This document shows positions 22,902 to 33,596 of a stretch of 64,000 nt of DNA, in pieces. This stretch comes from Aurifilum marmelostoma (Eukaryota > Ascomycota > Sordariomycetes > Diaporthales > Cryphonectriaceae), in assembly GCA_027559495.1 (NCBI GenBank), contig JAMXSV010000010.1, positions 1,178,001 to 1,242,000 of the forward strand, in the 5' to 3' direction. Within the stretch, counting starts at the first letter, position 1. Every line of letters begins with the position of its first letter. Made by a program: the position numbers and the translations under genes. The notes under the pieces are model-generated. The model saw only the letters and a program-made list of their open reading frames with translations, was not told the origin of the DNA and ran no database searches.

Positions 22902-22905
<4 letters not shown>

Positions 22906-23671
22906 CTAAGTTAAGGCCCTGGCCCACCACAGCTTGCTCGGGTGGGAACATGCCCGCTTGCCTTTAGTTTAGTGCTACTTTTCGAGGTTCACTTCTTCAG
23001 CGAGAGAGGACGGGTCCACAGTATCCATGTGGCCAAGGAGCGGCCATTTATTTCACTTGTTATCAGCTACTTGCAACATCCAGGGGCCATCCTGTTCAGA
23101 TCCCAGTTCTTTTTTTTTTTTGTTCTTTTTGCCGCCGCCCTGTACAGAGAGAGTGAGTGGGTGAGTGAGTGAGCGCACAGATGAAGAGGGGACAACAAAA
23201 GAGTGGACAGACAGAGAGAGAGAGAGGGTACTGTGCTGGACCTGGAACCTGGGAAACATGGACCTGGGCCCCGGACCCAATTGTCAGATGCCATCTGATG
23301 TTACTAGCCAGCGAGGGAAAGAAAAAAAGAAGGGGAGAAGAAAGAGAGAAGAAAGAGAGAAAAAGAGAAAAAAAAAAAAGGTACCACAGTACATGGTCAG
23401 CCTTCTTCTAGGCCTTCTACTACTACTACTCTTCTCTCCTCTCTCGTACACACACGGGAGACGGTCATTCCATTACTCGACTCCCTCTTCTCTGTGCGCA
23501 CAGAGCTACCCTAAGCACCATATACTTGCTGTACCTCTCCGATGTACCATAGTATATAGTGATGCGCCGGTCCCTGAACCGCTTCTCTTTTTTTTTTATT
23601 TTTAATACCCATTTCCCTCCCCCCTCCCTCTTCCTTTTTTGACTCGTGATCTGTTTCCTCTCCTTTCCTGC

Positions 23672-23674
<3 letters not shown>

Positions 23675-23734
<60 letters not shown>
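23675..23734. repeat. (CT)30 microsatellite
   Basis: Sixty bases of perfect CT lie about 840 bases upstream of the ankyrin gene ATG. In the spliced leader this would be an exceptionally long pyrimidine tract. Confidence 0.95.
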
Positions 23735-23744
<10 letters not shown>

Positions 23745-23906
23745 TTTCCTTCTCTCTTCTGTGTCACGGACCAGACAGTCAGATAAAAAAAAAATAATAA
23801 ACCACCCTGTCTAAGATACACGGCGGTGGTCTGTGGTTTATTTCAGAGCTGTGTCTCACCCCAGCACTGGCCTGGTTCTTGGTGATATCCTCAGACTCAC
23901 ACTCCT

Positions 23907-23928
23907 CACACACACACACACACACACA
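23907..23928. repeat. (CA)11 microsatellite
   Basis: Eleven CA units upstream of the ankyrin gene. Confidence 0.95.
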
Positions 23929-24316
23929 CGTCTCTATTACCACCCTTTTTTTCTTCTTCTTTCTCTTCCTTCTTGTTTTCCTCCACTACTACTACGACCT
24001 ATTTAATCCGCCCAGGGTTGGCAGTGACGGGACATCGAACAGAAGGGGGAAAAAAGAAAAAGAGAAAAAAAAGAAGGAGAGAAAAGGTTGCACGCATAGC
24101 CCACACAACAAACACTCACCACCATCCGGTCAACCTATCCGAAACGATTGCCGCGGTACCCTCATTTTACGCAGGGGGACAACAACAGAAAAAGTATATT
24201 ATCGTTACAGCAGCGACAAGGCCAGCCTCTCCACCGCCCTACTACCTGTGCATCCGGAAAGCCAAGCAGCGGAGGTCTCCGCCTGTCCGGTCAAGTCCTA
24301 CTACTACTCCTATTAT

Positions 24317-24317
<1 letters not shown>

Positions 24318-24356
<39 letters not shown>
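24318..24356. repeat. (ACT)13 trinucleotide repeat
   Basis: Thirteen perfect ACT units about 220 bases before the ankyrin gene start; a (CAACAG)n run follows at 24424-24448. Confidence 0.95.
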
Positions 24357-24358
<2 letters not shown>

Positions 24359-24573
24359 CTCCTATTATCCTCCTCGGTGGTTTTAAACAAGGCTGGGGCT
24401 GCAGGACTTATACGCACCCAATAACAGCAACAGCAACAGCAACAGCAATATTATAATTCAACTACCACGCCAGATTTCCCTTCCTTTTCTTCCCCTTTTT
24501 TATTTTTTTTATTCTAATCACAACTCTCTCTCTCTCCCTCTGTCACACACACACACACAAAAGACCCATCATC

Positions 24574-25483
24574 ATGGCCCCGAGGAAGAAGGAGTCGGCG
24601 GTGGAGCTGTGCGACAAGGCGGTGGTGCTCGGCAACAGCATCGCGATCCGGATGCTCGAGTACCTCAGCACGGTGAAGCACCAGGTGCAGGGGATCCGGG
24701 AGCTGGCCATGGTGTTCCTCGACGTGGGCCGGATCCTGTGGGTGATCGAGAGCGGCATGAAGGCGTCCCGGGCCGACAGCAAGCACATGCTGCCGGCGGA
24801 CCTGACGCAGGAGCTCGAGAAGCGGTTCCGGCAGACCAACGACGAGTTCATCGTGCTGAACCAGCTGGTGACGCGCTTCCTCGAGAACGACAAGAAGTCG
24901 GGCTTCGCCCGCTTCTCCAAGGGCTTCAAGATGATGTTTGCCGACTCGGACGTCAACAAGGTCCGGGCCAGCCTCGAGAGGAGCCGCGAGGGCCTGCGCA
25001 TGAGCTCCCTGGTCTTCAAGTGGTCCATCGGCGAGGAGGACGTCGACGCCACCATCGGCATCGGCTACACCGGCCTGGCCGCCGCCCTCGACCGCATGAA
25101 CGGCGTCTCCGCCGCCGCCAAGGCCAGGTCCATGGCCGCCCCCCTCCTCCAGGGGCGGTGCCGACGACGAGCAGCAGCAGCAGCACCAGCAGCAGCAGCA
25201 GCAGCACCACCACCACCACCACCCCCGCCAGACCACGCCCCAGGCCCCCCCTCCCGGACATCCCCCGCCCCTCGGGCGTCATGAACCACCACGACGCAGA
25301 CTTCCCCCTGCCGCCCTCCCTGCCCCCGCTGTCCCACCTCGAGCGCTCCCCCGTGCAGAGCATCGACTTCCTGGGCGGCGCCAACCGCTTCACCGGCGGC
25401 GGCGGCAGCAGCCTCGTGGACGACTTCACCATCCCCCTGTCGCTCCAGGGACAACAACACGGCCCGGGCTCGGCATCGCAGTC

Positions 25484-25519
<36 letters not shown>

Positions 25520-27563
25520 GGGCCGTGCAGCCTCGACCATCCGGAGCGCGCGCTCGTCCAAGGGCCCCAGCCAGGCCCTGCCCGTGGACATCACCGCGTC
25601 CGAGATGTCCAGCCCCCTCAGCGCCAGCCACAGCACGGTGCAGAGGGACAGCGCCTCGACGCACACCACGGCCACGGACACGCTGCTGGAGGACCTGCTC
25701 AGCGAGACGGACATCAACAACGACCAGCAGCAGCAGCAGCAGCAGCAGCACGAGGACATCCTCGGCGACATCGGCCAGGTGACGAGGCTCAAGGCGGACC
25801 CCAGCACGGTGCCCAGGTGGACGCCGCGGTTCACGACGGGGGCCGGCAGCCCGCAGTACAAGGCGGCGCTGCTGCAGGCGGTGCAGAAGAAGAACCACAG
25901 CGCCGTCGAGCAGCTCCTGGACCGCGGCGTGCAGCCCGACTCGGTGACGGAGATCAACCTGCTGCGCGAGGCGGTGCTGCTGCGGGACCTCGAGACGGTG
26001 CGGCTCCTCCTGCTGTTCGGGGCCGACCCCAACGCCATGGACAGGATGGGGTGCTCGCCGCTCTTCTCGTCGGCCGAGCTCGGGTTCCTGGACGCGGCCA
26101 AGCTGCTCATCAAGTACGGGGCGGACCCGAACCTGTCGGCGGGCCCCAACGCGGACACGCCGCTGGCGCTGGCGGTGCTCGAGAACAAGTTCGACCTGGT
26201 GCAGCTGTTCCTCATGTACGGCGGCAGCCCGAACCAGATCATGGCCAACGGCAACACGGCGCTGATCCGGTCCATCGACCGCAACACGCCCAAGCGGGTC
26301 ATCGAGCTGATCCTCAACTACGGCGGCGACCCCAACACCAAGAACGGCGAGGGCACGACGCCCATGTTCCAGTGCGTCGGCGTGCAGCGGCTCGACATCG
26401 CCCACCTGCTGCTGGACCGCGGGGCGGACCCCAACCTGCCCGGGCCCAAGCACCTGCTCTGGCCGTCGACCTACCACCCGGCCTTCCTCCGGCTGCTCCT
26501 GTCGCGCGGGGCCGACCACAGGAACGCGCCGGGCATCATGGAGCTGGCCACGTCGGTCAACAACATCGAGTCGGTGCGCATCCTGCTCGGCGCGGGCGTC
26601 GACCCCAACGCCAAGAAGGACGGCGTCTACACGCCCCTGTGCTCGGCCATCCGCGACAACCGCGGCGACATCGTCACCCTGCTGCTGGCCAGCGGCGCCG
26701 ACCCCAACACCCCGGCGTCCGAGTACCCCTGCTTCAAGTGCGTGACGCACCACCGGGCGCACTTCCTGCCGCAGCTCGTCGAGGCCGGGGCGGACCCGAC
26801 GGAGCCGCGCGGCATCGTGGAGAAGGCGGTGCAGCACAACAACCTGGACGCGCTCATCTACCTGCTGGACCACGGGGTCGGGGTCAACGTCAAGTCCAAG
26901 GAGGGCTGGACGCCCCTGACGACGGCCATCCGCGACAACCGGGCCGAGATGGTGGACCTGCTGCTGGCGCGGGGCGCGGACCCGGCCGTCCGCGGGCAGG
27001 ACTGGCCCATCAACCTGGCGGTCAAGCGGCCCGCCATCCTCAAGAAGCTGCTCCCGTCCATCGCGCACCCCAGGAACTTCAAGGGCGTGGTGGAGATGGC
27101 CGTGTGCGCGGACCAGCTCGAGAGCATCCGCCTGCTGCTGTCGGCCGGCTTCAGCGTCGAGGACAAGAACGGCGGCGTCTTCTCGCCCCTGACGAGCGCC
27201 ATCCGCGAGGGCAACAAGGAGATCACGCGCTACCTGATCGACGAGGCCGGCGCCGACGTCAACGCCCCCGGCGAGCACCTGCCCATCATCAAGGCCATCC
27301 GGCGCATGCGCGGCGGCGACACGGAGCTGCTGGAGCTGCTGCTCGAGCGCGGCGCCGACATCAACCTCATGTACCGCGGCTGGAACGCCGTGCTGCAGGC
27401 CGTCGAGAACGGCGACGCCAACGTGCTGCGCCTGCTGGTCGAGAAGGGCAACGGCGTCGACCTCGACAAGACGGACGAGAACGGCCAGACCGTCCTGGAC
27501 GTGGTCAACGGCCACGGCTGGGACGAGGCCGTGCAGATCATCAACAAGAGCGGCCGGCGGTAG
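24574..27563 (+). CDS. Ankyrin-repeat protein with STAND-like helical N-terminal domain; two +1 frameshifts
   Basis: Predicted 995 residues. Residues 1 to about 185, from MAPRKKESAVELCDKAVVLG, form an all-helical domain (LSTVKHQVQGIRELAMVFLD, EKRFRQTNDEFIVLNQLVTR, GFARFSKGFKMMF). It resembles the N-terminal domains of fungal STAND/NLR proteins. A disordered linker (about 190-425) carries Gln/His tracts at 25165-25222, 25484-25518 and 25726-25749. From about residue 427 to the end there are roughly 16 ankyrin repeats (for example LLLLFGADPNAMDRMGCSPL, LLLASGADPNTP, LLLARGADPAVRG). There is no NACHT or other ATPase segment. The opening frame meets the ankyrin frame only if one C is dropped from C6 at 25139-25144 (giving AAPSSRGGADDEQQQQH) and one from C7 at 25245-25251 (giving PQAPLPDIPRPSGVMNHH). 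The length is then exactly 996 codons with the stop. No intron is evident. Likely a cytosolic interaction scaffold. Confidence 0.85.
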
Positions 27564-29420
27564 GTTTCTACTCTGTGTATGGCCTCTTATGAGAGAAGAA
27601 GAGGGGGGGGGGGGGGGGTCCGGATGGAGGGGAGGGGGGATCCATCACACCCTCCTCCTCACACCCTCCCCTCCTCTCCCTCCTTCTTCTTGTTCTCCCT
27701 GTCCGGACCATCAACAGATCAAACCACCACCACCAACACCACCATCATCATCACCACCATAAACACACGACTCTCTCTCTCTCCCCTTTCTTTTCTCTCT
27801 CTCTCTCTCTCACTCTGGTGTGCATCTGTGAGTTTTCCTCGCTGGTTTTCGTTACCTTGCGTTTTGTAAACTCATCTATACAGTACACAACCACCCTCCC
27901 CCCCCCCCCCCCCCTCCTCTCCTCTCCCTCCTCCCTCTCCTGCTCCCTCACCTCCCCCCCCCCCCCACCTCGTCATGGAAACCAAACACAGATTCTCCAG
28001 AACATCACCCAAAACCGTGCTGACCATCTTTACTTGTTTTCGCCTCCAACAGGATGAGTGTGATTTCTTCTTTGTCCTGGGGCGTCATATTAGGCGAGAA
28101 CGGAGGGTCCGCGGTAGATCCATCAACGAGGTCATCAATGGATACGATTGGGGAGTGAGGGAAAGGTGGGGGGAAGGAAGGAAAAAAAAAAAAGAAAAGA
28201 AAAAGAAGAAAAAAGCATGAACGACGACGACTGGGTTATTATTTTTTTTTATTTTGTTTCCTCTTTCTTTTTGTTACTGTTATGATTTTGGAAAGCCCAT
28301 GCTGTGTTTATTTTGTAGCACCAGACAAAAACTTTACTTATCCAGCAAAACAAATACTGGACCAAAGTTGTTGACGACGACTTTACTGCGTTGCTTGGGT
28401 ATTTTTTTTCCTTTGTCGTCATTGTATATTCTTTTTTATTTCTCTTTTGTCCTTTTATATTTCTTCTATTTCCTCATCAAGGTGTCACACGATTCTCTCT
28501 CTCTCTCTCTCTCTCTTCTGTATTGTTGTCCCTTGTCCTTTATTCTTTTCTCTTGTTGGCGTATCTTGTGTGTGTGTGTGGTGTGGATGGCATGTATGTG
28601 TATTGGACGTATGGTGGATTTTTCTTGGTTTTTCTTTTCTCTTGTTTTCTTTTCTTCTCCTCTCTATACCTCGACATCAATTCTTCTTCTTCTTCTTCTT
28701 CTTCTTCTTCTACCTTTATTACCGTACCGGTTACGCCGTGTCAGTCAACAACCAGAAAAGAACTTGCTTGACCTTTGAATTCATCTTCCTGTGTTCAAAA
28801 GACATCCCTCTCTCTTTCTGAAATTCTCCCCCGCCCCGTGCCAGACAGAACGTACTTATACAACAGGGCTTTAATAAGATGGTGTAATAAACGTTAGTAC
28901 AATGTCTCGTGGCTGATATCATCTTCACCGGGGCACCCCCTCGGACATGATCACTCGCTAGACCATCCGAACCGAAAGGCTTTGTTTCTATTCCTTGCTT
29001 TCTACCCTTCCTTCTACCCATCGATCGCCCTTGGCTGTCTCATATTACAGGTCAGCCTGCTCACTCCCAACAGCCCAAAGTGGTGTGTGTGCTCACGGTG
29101 GTGGTGTGTGGCTGTGGCCCCTCGCCCGCGCCAACCCTCCGACCCCGATCTAAGCCCTCTCACTCACTCCCCCCCCCCCCCCCCCCCTCCCCCTCTCCCT
29201 CGCAAAATAATGCTGACCATCTTTCTCTGTAATTTTTCCCTTGGGGGCCAGACCATCCATGGACGGAGGGAGAGCGACTGAACCTTTTTTCCTTTCCTTT
29301 CCAAATGGCTCCTTCGGCAGTGCGACATCGGGGAAGAGCAGGGTTGAGAATCCTTCCCCGGGGAGGTCTCCAATCAACGCCTCATGCTACCCTCCTTTCT
29401 CGTACAGTAACAGCAGCTCA

Positions 29421-29462
<42 letters not shown>

Positions 29463-29789
29463 GCCCTACCTCAGTCTCGCTGCCTCGTGGCTCTGGAATG
29501 CGAGATTGGCGGGCACCCCTATCTGAAGCTGCCAGTCCCGTCAGATCATATTACATGGTACTGCCACCACCATAGTCAGCAGCAGCAGCAGCAGCAGCAT
29601 CATCATTGTCATTGTCATTGTCATCATCATCATCATCATCATCATCGGAAAAGGCATCCTCGTTCTCTTCTTCCTCCTCCTACTCACTTCAGCGTGTCTG
29701 TCTCTAACAGTTCGTATCCATCTTCCCTTAGGCCAAACACTCGCTCAAGAAAAGGGCCAGACCGACCAAAGGAAGAAGAGGCTCAGACA

Positions 29790-29820
<31 letters not shown>

Positions 29821-30391
29821 GTTCTTCACTTTATTCCGTCTTTCTTCCACCACACACACACCAAGAGACGACACTGGCAGGCCAAGGCTTGCAAATCACC
29901 ATCAAATCCCCTTCCCCCCCCCCCCCCCCCCCCTCCACCCTTGGCACTACGTATTCCATCAGAGATTTGAAGATGTGAGAAAACAAGACAAGGACAAAGA
30001 AACTGTACCATAGTAATCGAACCCTCCGCCCCCAAAAAAACCCACCCCTCCGGCGCTTACTCTACATCCCTTCCCCGGCCGCGGCAGTCCCGTCTCTCCC
30101 TCGCCTGCATGTACTTTTGCCCCACTCTGGGGCCTAGATCTACTCTCTGTTGCGGCAGAACTCACCCCGGAAGGACGCTCTAGAGTCTTGGACATTCATC
30201 TCATTCCTTTTTTCCCCTACAGCCGCACTCTCACAGGAAGAAGTGGTCTTTGTTCCTTGATTCCCAACCACGGGGGAAGAGAGGGCAGACAGAGGCAAAC
30301 AAGAGAGAGGAGAAGACCAAAAAAAACAAAACAAAAAAAAAAAAAAAAAAAAAAAACCAAACCCGCTTCATCATTCTCGGCAATCTCCTGG
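27564..30391. other. 2.8 kb spacer rich in pyrimidine tracts and microsatellites
   Basis: It lies between two plus-strand genes. It holds G16 (27603-27618), several C12-C18 runs, CT arrays (27774-27810, about 28494-28515, 29427-29458), (TTC)10 at 28681-28711, adjacent CAG/ATC arrays at 29578-29646 and A20 near 29790. Open frames encode only repeat translations. The last 200 bases, A-rich, are the probable 5' UTR of the Clr5-domain gene. Confidence 0.55.
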
Positions 30392-31880
30392 ATGATGTCA
30401 GTAAGCCTGTCAGCACGACCACTCGAGGGGAAGGAACATGTAGGCAGAGGAGAGGGCGAACAACCTCCAGCAAGAGAAGGGCCACCAGCAGCAGCAGCAG
30501 CAGGAGGAGGAGGAGGAGGAGGAGGAGTAGAAGCCGCCAGAAGTGACAAGACGACAGTACACACAACATCATCCCCACCGCCCGCCGCTCCCGCAGCAGC
30601 AAGCACAACCACCACCACCACCACCACCACCACCACCACCACCACCACCACCACCACCACCACCACAGACCTCGCCCTCCGCACCAGGCTGCCCGGCTCC
30701 AAGCCCCGCCTGAGCCGGACCAGGTGGGCCGAGCACAAGCCCACCATGCACCGCCTCTACATGGACGAGGAGCGCACCCTCAAGGAGGTCATGGAGATCC
30801 TGCGCGCCGAGCACGGCTTCGTCGCCACCGAGCGGTCCTTCAAGCGCCGCATCGCCTCGTGGGGCTGGCGCAAGAACATCCAGATCCGGCCCGGCGCCGA
30901 CGACCGTGCCGTCCACGAGGCCTTCAAGAGCCGCTACGTCGACGCCGTCGACAGCTCCGAGAAGGTCCAGGTGCGGCTCGCCAACGGCCAGGTGGTGGAC
31001 GTCGACAGGCTGGCCGAGCATGTCAGGCGGAAGCGGGCGCGGGCGTCGAATGACGGGGCTGGGGGGTATTACGGGAACAAGAGGGCCACCTTTGCCGGCA
31101 TCAAGAACGACGATGACGAGGACAACGACAACGACAACGACAACGGCAGCAGCATCAGCAGCAGCAGGAGGAGGAGGGTCTCTCCCACCAACTCTGCCGC
31201 CCCTGCCGGCGCTGCTACCGCTATCACCTCAACCAAGAACAACACCCTGCACCACGGCGGCAGCAGCAGGCTCAGGCAACGGCAGGTGATGTTGGCCCGA
31301 AACACCCAGCAACAACAACAACAACGAGCCCGACAATACCAACAACAACAGCAGCAATTACTACTAGAACACCAACGCCAACACCAACACCAACAACAAC
31401 AACAACAACGAGAGCGCCGCCTGCTTCCCTGGGGCGTCAAGTCCCCCGAGGCCCTCCGCGTATACGAGGTTGTCTTTGTCCACAGCCGCACCTACACCTT
31501 TGGCAGCCTCGAGGACGAGCTGACCAGCACGGCCCAGGCCGCACGGCTCCTGGCCCGCGACAAGGGCCACGCCGTGCGCTGGGGCCTGTTCACCGCCGGC
31601 GTCAAGGACAGCCTGGACCGCGGCGACATGGCGGGCGCCCTCGTGCACATGCGCAGCGCCCCGGCCGAGGTCGAGGCCATGATCAGGTCCCAGCCCTCCA
31701 CCATCCTGTGCTCCCTGTACATGTTCATCCTGCAGGCGGGCTGCTGCCTCATGCCTGGTGGTGGTGGTGGTGGTGGTGGTAGTAATAGTAGTAGTGAAAG
31801 GGGTAGCATCAGCGGGAGGAACAATAATTATTTTGGCGGCGGCGGCGGCGGCGGCGGTCATCACCTTGACGACCACTACT

Positions 31881-31912
<32 letters not shown>

Positions 31913-32494
31913 CAAGAACAAGACCAGAACGCCTACATGGACCGGAGACAGTTCTGGGCCGTCATGAAGGCCCTCCTCAACTACGGCGCCACCGTCGCCC
32001 AGTCCCTCGGCCTGACCACCGAGCACCCCCTCCAGCAGGTCCTGCGCAGCCTGACCACCGTCCCCGACGACGAGCTGGGCGAGGTCGCCTTCCGCGCCTG
32101 GGCCGTCACCACCCAGGCCTGGGCCACCCTCGCCGAGCTGCAGGGCGTCTCCGAGGCCGTCCTGCCCCCCGAGAGCGTCCGCCGCTGGCTCGGCCGCTGC
32201 GACAAGGGCGACATGCTCGAGATCATGCACCAGATCGTCGACCTCACCCTGCGCAGGTGCGACGCCGAGTACGGCCGGGGCGACGAGAGGAGCCTGCGCG
32301 CCCTGCAGGCCCGGGCCGAGATGCTGATGGCCGTGGACGACGAGGAGAGGCGGGACCCTTACCTGAACCTGGCCACTGCACGTCTCTGTCAGTCGATGCT
32401 GGCCCGTGGGGCCCGGGGTGACACCAGAAACATGGCCCTCGACTTTCTCGACAGGGTGCGCGAGCGCGAGATAAAGGGAACAGCAGTGTTTGTG

Positions 32495-32532
<38 letters not shown>

Positions 32533-32734
32533 TTGGGTCAAGGAGGAAGAAGAACAATATTCCTTCCCATTGTCGTCATCATTGTCGTCATCATCGTCGT
32601 CGCCTTCAACCTCGCACTCTTTGGCGTCTGGGTTGAGCCCAGCAGCAGGTACTGCTTCGAGCTGCTCGGAAGGCGTCTCTTCCGCCTCGAGCCCCTGCCA
32701 GAGCCCCATGCCCAACATCCCCCAGTTTGTATGA
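30392..32734 (+). CDS. Clr5-domain protein with extreme low-complexity tracts
   Basis: About 780 residues from the first ATG (30392, MMSVSLSARPLEG). The open frame extends upstream to 30188 only through a TTG and an A-run translation. A donor-like GTAAGC immediately after the third codon means an N-terminal intron cannot be excluded. At residues about 109-162 the Clr5 domain is clear: RWAEHKPTMHRLYMDEERTL, KEVMEILRAEHGF, RSFKRRIASWGWRKN. This N-terminal domain occurs in many fungal regulatory or ankyrin/TPR proteins and is thought to bind DNA or act in signalling. The rest has a helical C-terminal half (LLARDKGHAVRWGLFTAGVK, FWAVMKALLNYGATVAQSLG), interrupted by 21 consecutive Thr (30605-30667), Gln/His tracts, a Gly run near 31757 and a Ser run at 32493-32531. 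Its function is unknown. Confidence 0.8.
30605..30667 (+). repeat. (ACC)19 coding repeat giving 21 consecutive threonines
   Basis: Codons 30608-30664 are all ACC, flanked by ACA on both sides, just upstream of the Clr5 domain. Pure codon use means recent expansion and likely length polymorphism. Confidence 0.95.
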
Positions 32735-33596
32735 TACGGTCATGCCTAGAAGGAAGACTATCATTGGCCAAAGCTTTCTTTCCTTCTTCTCCTTGTCGGC
32801 TTTTCTTCTTCTTCGTCTTCTTCTTCTTCTTCGACAGTGTCAAGCACATTGCATGTATCTTGTTTCGATAGCATGGTTTCTGTCTTCAGACACGCAGATG
32901 TCATCTGCGAAGTAGTATTAAAACTTATTGTATGTGGTATCATTGCCGTGCCCAGAATATCTCTGCCATACATGCACCCAGGCTGGGCATCTCTCTTTCT
33001 TCCTCCCCTCCCTCTCTGGCTTCTCCACCCTGATATTTTCCCAGACATGTCGCTGACCTGTTGTGTGTGTATATATATATATATGTATGCGTTTCTTTGG
33101 TCGACGCAAGATGAGGAGATGTAAGATGTAATGCAAATCAAATCACAGAAACCACTCCAGACATGCGTTCGACCAGGTTATATCCTCTCCACCCGCCAGA
33201 GAAAGAAAAAGAAAAAAGAGGTTGGACAAAAGGGAACAGACGAGGGCTAGAACAGAGGAAGGAAAAATGAAGAAAAGGAAAATCCATAATCTTGAGACAA
33301 ATAATCATATGCCTCCGTAACAGTAGACCTCAGAAACCCGCGTGACGATGATCAACATCGTTGCAATTTGACACATTTCCCACTTATGAACTCCTCTCCA
33401 GGTTTCCCCCAATGGCTATGCGTGAATGTGACAAGGAAAAGAACCAAAATCCTGATGAAATGGAAAATGACAAAAGCTGGCGAGGCCTCATGGGAAATCT
33501 CTATATTTTTTTGTCGGATTGGTTGAGGGGGGCTGTGTAATTAAGGGGATTATTGCTTCGTTTTGTTGTTGGACATGAGGTAGGAACCACACAGGC
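32735..33596. other. Convergent 3' spacer between the Clr5 gene and the serine-rich gene
   Basis: It contains a TTC/TTCTTCG-rich tract (about 32785-32832), an (AT)n stretch at 33070-33084 and AT-rich sequence. The two genes end towards each other, so this is 3' UTR and terminator sequence. No gene is supported. Confidence 0.55.

Larger units (their letters stand above)
16022..24573. other. 8.5 kb spacer dense in simple repeats, upstream of the ankyrin gene
   Basis: I find no supported gene here. The sequence is dominated by homopolymers (for example G14 at 16750, A21 at 17112, G15 at 20724, A33 at 22869), dinucleotide arrays and C/T-rich tracts. The longest open frames (for example minus 18123-18803, plus 23879-24424) translate the repeats into Cys-Val, Ser-Leu, Arg-Glu or Tyr runs and are artefacts. 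The last 600 bases before 24574 are pyrimidine- and CAA-rich, as in a long fungal 5' UTR. Confidence 0.6.

Noticed and set aside
24609..25250. Early part of the long plus-strand frame 24609-27563
   Set aside because: Before the second C run this frame translates the N-terminal domain out of frame. Only the part after about 25250 is real coding sequence.
25065..27515. 816-codon open frame antisense to the ankyrin gene
   Set aside because: It is a mirror of GC-rich third positions in the ankyrin repeats, has no motif, and is rich in Val/Arg/Asp/Gln as expected for such a shadow.
31364..32557. 397-codon minus-strand frame opposite the Clr5 gene
   Set aside because: It is antisense to clear coding sequence and is made of repeat translations with no family signal.
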